This document shows, piece after piece, positions 14,187-23,143 of a stretch of DNA of 32,620 nt (positions within the stretch are counted from its first letter, which is position 1; each line of letters starts with the position of its first letter). The stretch spans positions 1 to 32,620 of the forward strand of contig DXMU01000039.1 of the NCBI GenBank assembly GCA_019414025.1, in the 5' to 3' direction. Under the pieces are notes generated by a model. The model saw only the letters and a list, made by a program, of their open reading frames with translations, searched no databases and was not told where the DNA came from. The stretch comes from Collinsella sp. (GTDB lineage: Bacteria; Actinomycetota; Coriobacteriia; Coriobacteriales; Coriobacteriaceae). The translations under genes were made by a program, and so were the position numbers.

Positions 14187-15641
14187 GTGGCAGAAACGTT
14201 TGATATCGCAATTGTGGGCGCGGGCATTACCGGGTGCGCCATCGCGCGGCAGCTCGCGCGGTTTGACCTGTCCATTTGCGTGGTCGAGGCGGCCAACGAC
14301 ATTGCACTGGGCGCCTCGAAGGCCAACGGCGGCCTGGTTCACGCCGGCTACGATCCGGCTCCGGGAACCGTAAAGGCGCAGGTCAACGCCCGCGGCTGCG
14401 AGCTATATGGCACCTGGGCCCAGGAGCTGGGCTTTTTGTTTTGCCGCACCGGATCCATGGTGCTGGGCTTTAACGACGAGGACCGCGCGCACCTGGGGAA
14501 GCTGCGCCAGAATGGCCTGGCCAACGGCGTGCCCGAGTTGTCGATTATCGGCTCCGAGCGTATCCACGAGCTTGAGCCGCGTGCGAGTGCCCAGGCGACG
14601 TGCGCGTTGTGGTGCCCTTCGACCGGTTACGTTGACCCGTTTGAGGTCGCCATCGCCGCGCTGGAAAACGCCGTCGCCAACGGCGTGACGTTTATGCGCT
14701 CCGCACCGGTGGAGGCGATTGAAATCGCGGGCTCGGGCGACGACGCGCGCTTTACGTTGGCGACGCCCGCCGGAAACGTGCGCTGCCGCTACCTGATCAA
14801 CGCCGCGGGCAACGGCGCCGCGGACATCTCGCGTATGGCGGGCGCTGAGGAATTCCAGATGGCCTGGCGTCAGGGCAACATCGTGGTGCTGGACAAGGAG
14901 CCGCGCACGCTCATGCCGCTCTACCCCGTACCCACGCCGGTATCCAAGGGCGTTATCGTGACGGGCACCGTGCACGGCAACACCGTGATTACCGCGACGG
15001 CTGCCGTGCGCGAGCCGGGCGACACGCAGACCTATGCGAGCGATATGAACGCGCTGCTGACCGGCGCGCGCAAGCTGGTGCCCGATCTGGATACGCGCCG
15101 CGTGGTGCGCGCATTTGCCGGAGGGCGCCCGGTCATTAAGGGTACGAACGACTTCTTTATTGGGCAGTCGGCCGTGGTGCCGGGACTTTTCCAGGCGGCG
15201 GGCATTCAGTCGCCAGGCGTGGCGAGCGCGCCGGCCATTGCCGAGCGCATGGAGCTTGTGATGCGTGAGGCGGGCGTGGAGCTGCACGAGCGGGCGGACT
15301 GGAACCCAATTCGCCGCGCGCCGGACGACTTTGACCGCGCACCACTGGCGCGCAAGGAGGAGCTGATCGAGTCCGATCCCGCGTGGGGCCAGATTGTCTG
15401 CCGCTGCGAGACGGTGCCCGAGGCCGAGATCGTGGCCGCGATCCGACGCCGCCCGGGCGCGGTTTCGGTCGAGGGCGTCAAGCGCCGCTGCCGCGCCGGC
15501 ATGGGTCGATGCCAAAGCGGTTTTTGCCAGAGCCGCGTGGTGGCGATCCTGGCGCGCGAGCTGGGCTGCGACCCCAGCGAAGTGCTGTTGGAGGATGCCG
15601 GATCTTGGCTGGTCGAGGGGCCTTTGAAGGGGGTGCGCTAG
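14187..15641 (+). CDS. GlpA-like FAD-dependent oxidoreductase with C-terminal BFD-type [2Fe-2S] domain
   Basis: A 484-residue flavoprotein of the DAO / L-2-hydroxyglutarate oxidase / glycerol-3-phosphate dehydrogenase group. The FAD fingerprint DIAIVGAGITGCAIARQLAR begins at residue 5, followed by GASKANGGLVHAGYD near residue 45. GIQSPGVASAPAIAE, the second FAD contact, lies near residue 341. From about residue 400 a bacterioferritin-associated-ferredoxin-like domain has the cluster pattern CRC ... CRAGMGRC. In Firmicutes and Coriobacteria this protein is the A subunit of a three-gene set. The start is GTG at 14187 with GGGAGG before it. The next gene begins one base after the stop (TAGGATG). 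Glycerol 3-phosphate is the most likely substrate, but glycerol kinase and facilitator genes are not nearby, so another 2-hydroxy acid is possible. Confidence 0.88.
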   Translation: MAETFDIAIVGAGITGCAIARQLARFDLSICVVEAANDIALGASKANGGLVHAGYDPAPGTVKAQVNARGCELYGTWAQELGFLFCRTGSMVLGFNDEDRAHLGKLRQNGLANGVPELSIIGSERIHELEPRASAQATCALWCPSTGYVDPFEVAIAALENAVANGVTFMRSAPVEAIEIAGSGDDARFTLATPAGNVRCRYLINAAGNGAADISRMAGAEEFQMAWRQGNIVVLDKEPRTLMPLYPVPTPVSKGVIVTGTVHGNTVITATAAVREPGDTQTYASDMNALLTGARKLVPDLDTRRVVRAFAGGRPVIKGTNDFFIGQSAVVPGLFQAAGIQSPGVASAPAIAERMELVMREAGVELHERADWNPIRRAPDDFDRAPLARKEELIESDPAWGQIVCRCETVPEAEIVAAIRRRPGAVSVEGVKRRCRAGMGRCQSGFCQSRVVAILARELGCDPSEVLLEDAGSWLVEGPLKGVR

Positions 15642-15642
15642 G

Positions 15643-17022
15643 ATGGCGACGATCGATGTGCGCGGCGGACGCGCGGAGGCCGGAACCGCAGAGGTCGGAG
15701 CTGCAGCGCCCGTGCAAACGCAGGCCTTCGACGTGGTCGTCATCGGAGGAGGCCCCGCCGGCATGGCTGCCGCGCTGGCCGCGCATAAGGCCGGAGCGCG
15801 CGTGGCCATCGTGGAGCGCGAGCAGCACCTGGGAGGCATCCTGCGCCAGTGCATCCACCCCGGCTTTGGGCTGTCACACTTTAAGCAGGAGCTCACCGGC
15901 CCCGAGTATGCGCAGCGCTTTATCGACCAGGTGCGCGCAACCGACATTGCGCTGTTCCTGAACAGCATGGTGATTGGGATTGATTCAGGCGAGCCTACGG
16001 AAGGCGCAGCACTCCACACCGTCACGCTCATGAGCCCCGCCGACATGCTGCGGCTCACCGGACGCGCGGTCGTCCTTGCCATGGGATGCCGCGAGCGCAC
16101 CCGCAGCGAGATCAAGATTCCCGGTAGCCGTCCCGCCGGCGTGTTTACGGCCGGCCTGGCGCAGCGATACATCAATATCGAAAATCTCAAACCCGGCTCG
16201 CGCGCCGTCATTTTGGGTTCGGGCGATATCGGGCTCATCATGGCACGTCGCTGCACGCTCGAAGGGATTTCGGTCGAGGGCGTGTACGAGCTCATGCCGT
16301 ACGCCAACGGTCTGCGCCGCAATGTGAAGAACTGCCTGGACGATTTTGGTATTCCGCTGCACCTATCCACTACCGTGACGCGCGTGATCGGGCACGATCG
16401 CGTGGAGGCCGTCGAGGTGAGTCAGGTCGACGAGCACCTGGCACCCATTCTGGGGACCGAACGCATTGTTCCGTGCGACACGCTGCTGCTTTCGGTGGGC
16501 CTGATTCCCGAGAACGAGCTTTCGGTTGCCGCAGGCGTAGAGCTTGACCCACGCACACGCGGCGCCGTGGTGGACCAGAGTCTGCAGACGGGCGTGCCGG
16601 GCATATTTGCCTGCGGCAACGTCCTGCACGTGCACGACCTGGCCGACAACGTAACGACCGAGTCCGAGCGCGCCGGTGCGGCTGCGGCGGCATGGGCGCT
16701 GGGTGGCGGGGCCGAAACGAACGCGGTCGCGGACACGAGCTGCGAGCTCACGGTCTCCCCTGCAGGCATTGCGGGATACGCGCTGCCAGGACGCATTACG
16801 ACGACGGCGCTCACCAAGCTCAACTTCCGCGTGCACCGACCGGTCGACGCCGCCCGCGTACGCATTCTGGCAGGTGGCGAGGAGCTGTTTGCCGGCAAGG
16901 TCCGCCCGTTTAAGCCGAGCGTCATGGAAAACTTCCCGCTGCCGGCAAAGGTAATTCAGCGCGCACTCGACCTGGGTGCCAGCGAGATTGTCCTGTCCGT
17001 CGACCCCGTTGAGGAGGCGTAA
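15643..17022 (+). CDS. FAD/NAD(P)-dependent oxidoreductase, second subunit of the GlpA-like complex
   Basis: A 459-residue two-dinucleotide-binding-fold flavoprotein. FAD fingerprint DVVVIGGGPAGMAAALAAHKAG begins near residue 29, and EQHLGGILRQCIHPGFG follows. The NAD(P) fold is SRAVILGSGDIGLIMARRCTLEG near residue 185. The FAD closing motif is GVPGIFACGNVLHVHDLADNVT. It would pass electrons between the A subunit and NAD(H) or a quinone or ferredoxin-linked partner. About 25 N-terminal residues (Ala/Gly-rich) precede the FAD motif and are unusual. A later start is not obvious, because AAGGGGG stands at the right distance from ATG 15643. It abuts its neighbours, so one operon is clear. Confidence 0.88.
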   Translation: MATIDVRGGRAEAGTAEVGAAAPVQTQAFDVVVIGGGPAGMAAALAAHKAGARVAIVEREQHLGGILRQCIHPGFGLSHFKQELTGPEYAQRFIDQVRATDIALFLNSMVIGIDSGEPTEGAALHTVTLMSPADMLRLTGRAVVLAMGCRERTRSEIKIPGSRPAGVFTAGLAQRYINIENLKPGSRAVILGSGDIGLIMARRCTLEGISVEGVYELMPYANGLRRNVKNCLDDFGIPLHLSTTVTRVIGHDRVEAVEVSQVDEHLAPILGTERIVPCDTLLLSVGLIPENELSVAAGVELDPRTRGAVVDQSLQTGVPGIFACGNVLHVHDLADNVTTESERAGAAAAAWALGGGAETNAVADTSCELTVSPAGIAGYALPGRITTTALTKLNFRVHRPVDAARVRILAGGEELFAGKVRPFKPSVMENFPLPAKVIQRALDLGASEIVLSVDPVEEA

Positions 17023-17026
17023 GGCC

Positions 17027-17425
17027 ATGAGCATAAACGCGATCGAAACGCTGCAGTTCAACTGCACCACCTGCCCATCCGAGTGCCTCCTGACCGTAGA
17101 GGTGAAACGCGACACAGACGGCGCCGTGGCAGAGGTGCGCTCCGTAACCGGCAACAACTGCCCGCGTGGCGACAAGTTCGCACATCAGGAGCTCACCTGC
17201 CCCATGCGCGTGCTCACCACCACCGTGGCTGTATCCGGCGGCGACGAAGCCCTGCTCCCCGTGCGCACGGCCGAAGCCATCCCGCTGGCACTCCACGCCC
17301 AAGCCATGGCCCTCATCCGAGGTCTAGTCGTCAACGCCCCCATCCGCATGGGCGACGTCGTGCTGGAAGATCTTCTCGGCACCAACATTGACCTAGTCGC
17401 CAGCATGGACATCGACCCAGCCTAA
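17027..17425 (+). CDS. DUF1667-family protein, third component of the GlpA-like complex
   Basis: A 132-residue cysteine-containing protein. The N-terminus has FNCTTCPSECLL and then GNNCPRGDKFAHQE, a four-cysteine arrangement fit for an iron-sulfur or zinc site. The middle (CPMRVLTTTVAVSGG) and the C-terminal half match DUF1667, which is almost always encoded after the two flavoproteins seen here. The reading frame is open upstream to 16976, but ATG 17027 is preferred: it lies after the preceding stop and has GAGGAGG shortly before it. The precise job is not established; an electron-transfer or anchoring subunit is likely. Confidence 0.85.
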   Translation: MSINAIETLQFNCTTCPSECLLTVEVKRDTDGAVAEVRSVTGNNCPRGDKFAHQELTCPMRVLTTTVAVSGGDEALLPVRTAEAIPLALHAQAMALIRGLVVNAPIRMGDVVLEDLLGTNIDLVASMDIDPA

Positions 17426-17434
17426 GCAGCTAAT

Positions 17435-17532
17435 TAGGGACGGAGCTCTTTTAGCTACTTTTGTCTGCATGCCTGCCAGGCTGGTCATGCTAAGGAGTGT
17501 CCCAAGGTGCCGACATAAAAGGAACGTCCCTA
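17435..17532. repeat. Degenerate inverted repeat between operon end and M24 peptidase gene
   Basis: TAGGGACG (17435-17442) is inverted as CGTCCCTA (17525-17532), with TTTT and AAAA on the inner sides. The 82-base interior contains no ORF. It looks like a decayed intergenic repeat of the same kind as the longer one at 18695-18761 (both carry a GGGAC core). Confidence 0.4.
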
Positions 17533-17581
17533 TGTGCCGGGCTTGGGATACCATGGTGGCAGCCTAGCGAAAGGATGTTTC

Positions 17582-18670
17582 ATGGCACATGTCGATGACC
17601 AGCGCGTGGCGCGCGTGCTCGATGCGCTCGAGGCTCAGCACCCCGGTGCGCAGCTGCTCGTGAATGACCCGTGGTCGATCTATTACCTAACCGGCTTTTA
17701 TGCCGATATGTTCGAGCGTTTTTGCGGCGTGCTGCTCGCGCGCGGTGCCGAGCCGGTGATCCTAGTCAACGCCCTGCACCAGCTGCCAGAGTATGACAAT
17801 GCCCGCGTCGCCTACCACACCGATACCGATATCGTGACCGATGCCATCGCTCGCGAGATCGATCCGACCAAGCCGCTCGGCATCGACACCGTCATGCGTT
17901 CCGGCTTTTTGATGCCGCTCATGGAGCGCCACGCCGCAAGCGAGTTTTTCCTGGGTGACTTTGCCGTCACCGCCGCACGCACCTACAAGGATGCCGCCGA
18001 GCAGGAGCTCATGCGCGCGTCCTCGGCCGCTAACGATGCCGTGATGGCCGATGTTATCAAGCTCGTCCACGAGGGCGTGACGGAGCGCGAAATTGCCGAC
18101 CAGATGCTCAGTCTGTATCGCAAGCACGGCTGCGAGGGCTTTAGCTTTCCGCCCATCGTGAGCTTTGGCGCCAACGCCGGCGACCCGCATCACGAGCCCG
18201 ACGATACCGAGCTTAAACGCGGCGACGTGGTGCTGTTCGACATTGGCGGACGCCATCGCAACTACTGCTCGGACATGACGCGCACGTTCTTTTGGGGCGA
18301 GCCGGACGAGGAGACGGCGCGCATCTACGATATCGTGCGCCGCGCCAACGAGGCCGCCGAGGCGCTCATCGCACCGGGCGTGCGCATGTGCGACCTGGAC
18401 CGTGCCTCGCGCGACGTGATTGAGGACGCGGGCTACGGCGAATACTTTACGCATCGCCTGGGACACTCGATCGGCCTGCAGGACCACGAGCCAGGCGACG
18501 TCTCGCTCGTCAACGAGCAGGTCGTGGAGCCGGGCATGACGTTCTCCATCGAACCGGGCATCTACCTCCCCAGCCGCACCGGTGTCCGCATCGAGGACCT
18601 GGCCCTGGTGACCGAGAACGGCGTCGAGATTCTCAACGCCTACCCCCACGATCCGGTCCGCCTAGACTAG
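17582..18670 (+). CDS. M24 family metallopeptidase (Xaa-Pro aminopeptidase/dipeptidase)
   Basis: A 362-residue cytoplasmic peptidase that would cleave peptides at proline bonds. The creatinase-like N-terminal domain has NDPWSIYYLTGFYADMFERF. The catalytic pita-bread domain shows the five metal ligands: Asp in VLFDIGGRHRNYCSDMTRTF (two Asp), His in HRLGHSIGLQDHEPGD, Glu in MTFSIEPGIYLP and Glu in GVRIEDLALVTENG. The ATG at 17582 has AAAGGA seven bases upstream and starts where the family starts; an upstream ATG at 17534 is in frame but lacks a site. It stands alone and converges on folC. PepP and PepQ types cannot be separated with certainty. Confidence 0.92.
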   Translation: MAHVDDQRVARVLDALEAQHPGAQLLVNDPWSIYYLTGFYADMFERFCGVLLARGAEPVILVNALHQLPEYDNARVAYHTDTDIVTDAIAREIDPTKPLGIDTVMRSGFLMPLMERHAASEFFLGDFAVTAARTYKDAAEQELMRASSAANDAVMADVIKLVHEGVTEREIADQMLSLYRKHGCEGFSFPPIVSFGANAGDPHHEPDDTELKRGDVVLFDIGGRHRNYCSDMTRTFFWGEPDEETARIYDIVRRANEAAEALIAPGVRMCDLDRASRDVIEDAGYGEYFTHRLGHSIGLQDHEPGDVSLVNEQVVEPGMTFSIEPGIYLPSRTGVRIEDLALVTENGVEILNAYPHDPVRLD

Positions 18671-18694
18671 GCACGCCACCAAAGCTCCCCTAGA

Positions 18695-18761
18695 AGTTGC
18701 GGTGGAATACGGACTGTTTAAGGCTTCTAGCCCATAAAACAGTCCCTATTTCACCGCAACT
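18695..18761. repeat. Long near-perfect inverted repeat between convergent genes
   Basis: Arms of 25 bases (18695-18719 and 18737-18761) match except at two positions. They begin AGTTGCGGTG and end CACCGCAACT. At the tip GGCT-TCT-AGCC makes a further short stem, so the whole 67 bases folds into one hairpin. It sits between the M24 peptidase and folC stops. There is no long T-run, so it is more like a REP or MITE-type element that may also block read-through from both sides. Confidence 0.8.
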
Positions 18762-18775
18762 GATGAGGGGATGGG

Positions 18776-20119
18776 TTAGCGCAGCAAGCCTGCCACTTCG
18801 CCGGCTAGGGTAATGGTGCCGGCTGCTACGAAGGGCTCGCCCGCGGCCTCGAAAGCTGCGAGGGCCTCGGATACGCTGGGGTACACGCCCGCGAGCTTGT
18901 CAGCGTCCACAAGGGCGGCGAGCTCCTCTGCCGGCAGGGCGCGATCGGAATCGGTCTGCGTCACGACCACACGGGGGAAGGCCGGAATCAGCACGTCGAC
19001 GATGCCAGCCACGTCCTTGTCGGCCAGCGCGGCACACAGCAACGTGGGGCGGTTCTCCACGCACGGATCGATCTCGTCCAGCGCGCTCACAAAGTTCTCG
19101 CAGCTCTGAGGGTTATGGCAGGCGTCAATCAGCTTAAGCGGATCAGTTCCCAGCACATCAAATCGGCCCGGCGTGGGGCAGCCCATAAGCGACGCATCGA
19201 GCTTGTCATGATCGAGCTCGCGACCCAGATACCCCTCGCACAGCATAATCGCGCACGCGGCATTCTGCGGCTGATAGGCCGGCTTGACCATGCTCGACGT
19301 ATAGATCGCACGCGGCGTGGTGCAGCTAAACTCAACCGTATCGCCCACATGCGCCGGCACCTTGGTCGTGGCGTGGCTCACCACGAGCGGCACGACGCCG
19401 CACTCGCGGCAACGGGCATCCATCACGCGCTGAACGCTCGCCTCGTGCGTGCCCTCGCCCAGCACAACCAGGCGTCCGGGCTTAATGACCGCAGCCTTCT
19501 CCCCCGCAATGGCCTCGAGCGTGTCGCCCAGGATGCGCGTGTGGTCGAGCCCGATGCCCGTAATGGCAACGGCGACGGGATCGGTCGCACTCGTGGCGTC
19601 CCAACGGCCGCCCATGCCAACCTCGAGCACGGCAATGTCCACCGCGGCCTCGGCAAACACGACAAGCGCGGCAGCCGTCAGCAGGTCAAACGGCGTGATG
19701 GTGTAGGCGCGCTCCCCCGCCGCCACACGACGAGTATTCACGCGATGCCCCGACTCGACGGCGGCAGAAACGCCGCGGGCAAACGCCTCATCGCTCACAA
19801 CGCGCCCATCGACCTCCATACGCTCGGGATAGCGTACAAGCTGCGGCGACGTATACAGCGCGGTCTTTAACCCCTCGCCACGAAGGATGGCAGCCGAAAA
19901 ACGCGTGGTCGAAGTCTTACCATTGGTACCGGCAACCTGAATGCAATCGAAATACTCATCCGGACGCCCCAGCTCATCGAGCATATCGACAACCGTCTCA
20001 AGCAGAGGCCCAGCATCCCCAGAAATCCGCCCCGTATCAGCAGCAAGCCCGACAGCTTCATCAAACGAAAGCAACTCAAACGAGAACGGCACAGAATACG
20101 ACCCAGAACGCTTAGCCAT
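18776..20119 (-). CDS. folC: Bifunctional folylpolyglutamate synthase / dihydrofolate synthase
   Basis: A 447-residue Mur-ligase-fold enzyme that adds glutamate to folates. The P-loop VAGTNGKTSTTRF lies near residue 63. AVLEVGMGGRWDATSAT holds the family motif near residue 163, with GLDHTRILGDTLEAIAGEKAAVIK after it. LIDACHNPQS near residue 325 starts the C-terminal domain. The ATG at 20119 is preferred (GGAG nine bases upstream); an in-frame TTG at 20134 is an alternative. It follows valS in the same direction, a gene order also common in Firmicutes. The gap to valS is about 275 bases and holds a large inverted repeat. Confidence 0.95.
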   Translation of the reverse strand: MAKRSGSYSVPFSFELLSFDEAVGLAADTGRISGDAGPLLETVVDMLDELGRPDEYFDCIQVAGTNGKTSTTRFSAAILRGEGLKTALYTSPQLVRYPERMEVDGRVVSDEAFARGVSAAVESGHRVNTRRVAAGERAYTITPFDLLTAAALVVFAEAAVDIAVLEVGMGGRWDATSATDPVAVAITGIGLDHTRILGDTLEAIAGEKAAVIKPGRLVVLGEGTHEASVQRVMDARCRECGVVPLVVSHATTKVPAHVGDTVEFSCTTPRAIYTSSMVKPAYQPQNAACAIMLCEGYLGRELDHDKLDASLMGCPTPGRFDVLGTDPLKLIDACHNPQSCENFVSALDEIDPCVENRPTLLCAALADKDVAGIVDVLIPAFPRVVVTQTDSDRALPAEELAALVDADKLAGVYPSVSEALAAFEAAGEPFVAAGTITLAGEVAGLLR

Positions 20120-20257
20120 AACCCAAGTCTCCAATTACAGAAAAAGAGGCCCACCAAAAAAAATGAGCCCCTCGCGTTGACAATATCAGCCTTTATCCGC
20201 TTGCAGCAAAATCAAGGGCACAACCCAGTGGCCCTGCCAGGCAGCGGACGACCACGT

Positions 20258-20378
20258 AACCGCTATGGGAGCGGTTTGGGGCTTTGCTCGATACAAGTTC
20301 CGCACGAGCCGAAGGCCACTTAATGTGGCCTTCGTGCGAGCAGGACTGTCCGCAGTAGCGAGCAATGCCCCAAACCGC
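20258..20378. repeat. Large structured inverted repeat after valS, with a competing hairpin
   Basis: Outer arms 20271-20290 and 20359-20378 match at 19 of 20 positions (they start GCGGTTTGGGGC and end GCCCCAAACCGC). An inner perfect stem GAAGGCCAC/GTGGCCTTC (20311-20319, 20325-20333) with a 5-base loop sits between them. On one side, AACCGCT (20258-20264) can instead pair with AGCGGTT (20270-20276), which belongs to the outer stem, so the two structures exclude each other. It begins about 16 bases after the valS stop. No T-run follows. Confidence 0.8.
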
Positions 20379-20394
20379 GTCCCCCGAGTAAACC

Positions 20395-23091
20395 TTACGA
20401 GAAGTCAGCAACCTGAGCAGTCAGCGCCGCCAGGATCTCCTTGAGCTCAGCTGCACGGTCCCTCTTCTTCTGGACCACCGCGGGCGCGGCCTTAGCCACA
20501 AAGCCCTCGTTGGCGAGCGTCTTCTCGCAGCCGGCAAGCTCCTTCTGGGCCGCGGCAATCTCTTTCTCCAGGCGTGCCTTCTCGGCCGAAAGGTCAACCT
20601 TGCCCTCGAGAACCACAAAGACCTCGACGCCGCTGTCGACCACGGCAATGCTCGCAGCCGGCTTCTCAACGTCGGTACCCATAACCAGCGAAGCGGTGTT
20701 CGCCAGCGGCTCGATGGTCGAGCGCAGGCTCTCGAGCTTCTCGATATCCTCGGCGCCGGCGCGCACGACAACGTCGAGCTCCGCCTTGGGGCTCAAGCGA
20801 TAGCGCGAACGGGTGGCACGGGCGGCAGACACGACGGCACGGCACAGCTCAAACGCGCGCTCGGCGGGCTCGTCGACGTACTTGGCGTAGTCGGCGGGCT
20901 CGGGCCACTTGGCGATCATGAGCGCCTCGGCGCGGTTCACGTTGCCCTCGGCGTCCAGATCGAGCACGCTCGCCGGCATGTTGTCCCAAATCTCCTCGGT
21001 GACAAACGGCATGAGCGGGTGCATCAGGCGAATGGAGGTATCGAGCACAAAGATCAGGTTGCGCTGCGCCTGTAGACGGCCCTCGCCCTTCAGGCGGGCC
21101 TTGGTGACCTCGACGTACCAGTCGCAGACCTCGTTCCAGAAGAACTGCTGCACGCCGCGGGCCATGTCGCCAAAGGTGTAGTTCTCGATGCCCTCGGTGA
21201 CCATCTTCACGGCCTTGGCCAGGCGGCTGAACATCCAGGCGTCGGCCGGCGTCTCCACGACGGGCTCGCCGGGCGTGTAGCCCTCCATGTTCATGAGGAG
21301 GAAGCGGCTGGCGTTCCAGATCTTGGTCACAAAGCTCTTGGCCTGGTCGGTACGCGGGCTGTCGATGAGCTTCTTGGTCTTCTTGTCGATGTTCGCGTCA
21401 AACTTGACGTCCTGGTTGTTGGTGCACAGCGTGAGCAGGTTGAAGCGCATGGCGTCGGCGCCGTACATGCCAATGAGGTCCATGGGATCGACACCGTTGC
21501 CCTTGGACTTGGACATGCGGCTGCCGTCCTTGGCCAGGATCGTCGGGTAGATGACAACGTCCTTAAACGGAACCTCGTCCAGGAAGTACAGCGAGCTCAT
21601 GACCATGCGGGCGACCCACAGCGCGATGATGTCGCGCGCGGTGACGAGCGCCGTCGTGGGGTGATGGCCCTCGAGCAGCTCCGGCTTTTGCGGCCAGCCC
21701 TGCGTGGCGAAGGTCCACAGCTGCGAGCTGAACCAGGTGTCCAGCACGTTCTCGTCCTGATGCACGTGATGGCCGCCACACTTGGGGCACACGTCGGTGT
21801 CCTCGGTGAGGGCGTCCTCCCAGCCGCAGTCCTCGCAGTAGAACACGGGGATACGGTGGCCCCACCAAAGCTGGCGGCTGATACACCAGTCCTTGAGGTT
21901 CTCCATCCAGGTGGTGTAGGTCTGCGTCCAGCGCGCGGGGTGGAAGGTGACCTTGCCGGAGTTGACGGCGTCGAGTGCCGGCCCCTTGAGCTTGTCGACG
22001 GCGACGAACCACTGCTCGGACAGCCACGGCTCAAGCGCGGCGTCGCAACGGTAGCAGTGCATGACGGAGTGGTCGTGGTCCTCGACGTGATCGAGCAGGC
22101 CGTGCTCCTCAAACCACTTGATGACGGCCTCGCGGCACTCGTCGCGGTTCATGCCGGTAAACTCGCCGTAGCCCTCGACGACCACCGCGTGTTCATCAAA
22201 GATATTGATCTGCGGCAGGTCGTGAGCCTGACCCATGGCATAATCGTTGGGGTCGTGGGCCGGGGTGACCTTGACAAAACCGGAACCGAAGTTGGCGTCG
22301 ACGTGCCAATCCTCAAAGATGGGAATCTCGCGGTCGACGATGGGGAGCTTGACGGTCTTACCCACGAAGGCGGCCTTCTCGGGATCCTTCGGGGAGACGG
22401 CGACGCCCGTGTCGCCGAGCATGGTCTCGGGGCGCGTGGTGGCGACGACGATGTAGTCCTGGTCGTTGACCGGCTCGGTCAGCGGGTAGCGCAGGTGCCA
22501 CAGGTGGCCCTTCTCGTCCTTGTACTCGGCCTCGTCGTCCGAGATAGCGGTGGTGCAGTTGGGGCACCAGTTGACGATGCGTTTGCCACGATAGATCAGG
22601 CCGTCGTGGTACCAGTCGCAGAAGACCTTACGCACGGCCTGGGCATAGTCCTCGTCCATGGTGAAGCGCTCGTTGTCGAAGTCGACGGAGCAGCCCATGC
22701 GCTTGATCTGCTCGACGATGATGCCGCCGTACTCGTGGGTCCAGTCCCAGCAGGCGTCGACAAACTTGTCGCGGCCAATCTCCAGGCGGCTGATGCCCTC
22801 GCTCTTGAGCTTCTTGTCGACCTTGGTCTGCGTGGCGATACCGGCGTGGTCGGTACCGAGCACCCAGCGCGTGGACTTGCCGCGCATGCGGGCCATGCGG
22901 ATGATGGCGTCCTGGATGGAGTCGTCGGTAGCGTGGCCCATGTGGAGCTTGCCGGTCACGTTGGGAGGCGGAATGGTGACGGTGCAGTCGCCCACGCCCT
23001 CGCGGCGCTTGTAGTAGCCGCCGTCAAGCCACTTCTGCAGGATCGCCGGCTCGTTAGTCGACGGATCGTAGTTCTTGGGCATTTCTTCCAT
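20395..23091 (-). CDS. valS: Valine-tRNA ligase
   Basis: An 898-residue class I synthetase that charges tRNA-Val. PPPNVTGKLHMGH (residues 41-53) contains the HIGH signature as HMGH. SRMSKSKGNGVDP near residue 525 is the KMSKS loop. The inserted editing domain (TTRPETMLGDTGVAV near residue 220) and two CxxC pairs (CEDCGW and CPKCGG) are visible. The C-terminal ~70 residues form the charged coiled coil typical of ValRS (VDLSAEKARLEKEIAAAQKEL). The start ATG at 23091 has GGGAGAG just upstream. clpX lies upstream with its own terminator between. Confidence 0.98.
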   Translation of the reverse strand: MEEMPKNYDPSTNEPAILQKWLDGGYYKRREGVGDCTVTIPPPNVTGKLHMGHATDDSIQDAIIRMARMRGKSTRWVLGTDHAGIATQTKVDKKLKSEGISRLEIGRDKFVDACWDWTHEYGGIIVEQIKRMGCSVDFDNERFTMDEDYAQAVRKVFCDWYHDGLIYRGKRIVNWCPNCTTAISDDEAEYKDEKGHLWHLRYPLTEPVNDQDYIVVATTRPETMLGDTGVAVSPKDPEKAAFVGKTVKLPIVDREIPIFEDWHVDANFGSGFVKVTPAHDPNDYAMGQAHDLPQINIFDEHAVVVEGYGEFTGMNRDECREAVIKWFEEHGLLDHVEDHDHSVMHCYRCDAALEPWLSEQWFVAVDKLKGPALDAVNSGKVTFHPARWTQTYTTWMENLKDWCISRQLWWGHRIPVFYCEDCGWEDALTEDTDVCPKCGGHHVHQDENVLDTWFSSQLWTFATQGWPQKPELLEGHHPTTALVTARDIIALWVARMVMSSLYFLDEVPFKDVVIYPTILAKDGSRMSKSKGNGVDPMDLIGMYGADAMRFNLLTLCTNNQDVKFDANIDKKTKKLIDSPRTDQAKSFVTKIWNASRFLLMNMEGYTPGEPVVETPADAWMFSRLAKAVKMVTEGIENYTFGDMARGVQQFFWNEVCDWYVEVTKARLKGEGRLQAQRNLIFVLDTSIRLMHPLMPFVTEEIWDNMPASVLDLDAEGNVNRAEALMIAKWPEPADYAKYVDEPAERAFELCRAVVSAARATRSRYRLSPKAELDVVVRAGAEDIEKLESLRSTIEPLANTASLVMGTDVEKPAASIAVVDSGVEVFVVLEGKVDLSAEKARLEKEIAAAQKELAGCEKTLANEGFVAKAAPAVVQKKRDRAAELKEILAALTAQVADFS

Positions 23092-23143
23092 ATATCTCTC
23101 CCTGTCCCGCCGGGGAGGAATGTAGGCCCGCTAGGGTCTGCAT

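Noticed and set aside
13943..14326. 127-codon minus-strand frame upstream of the GlpA-like gene
   Set aside because: It runs through the repeat end and the start of the real gene, with Arg/Pro-rich composition and no ribosome site.
14403..16370. 655-codon minus-strand frame
   Set aside because: Shadow of the two flavoprotein genes, which carry clear FAD motifs on the plus strand.
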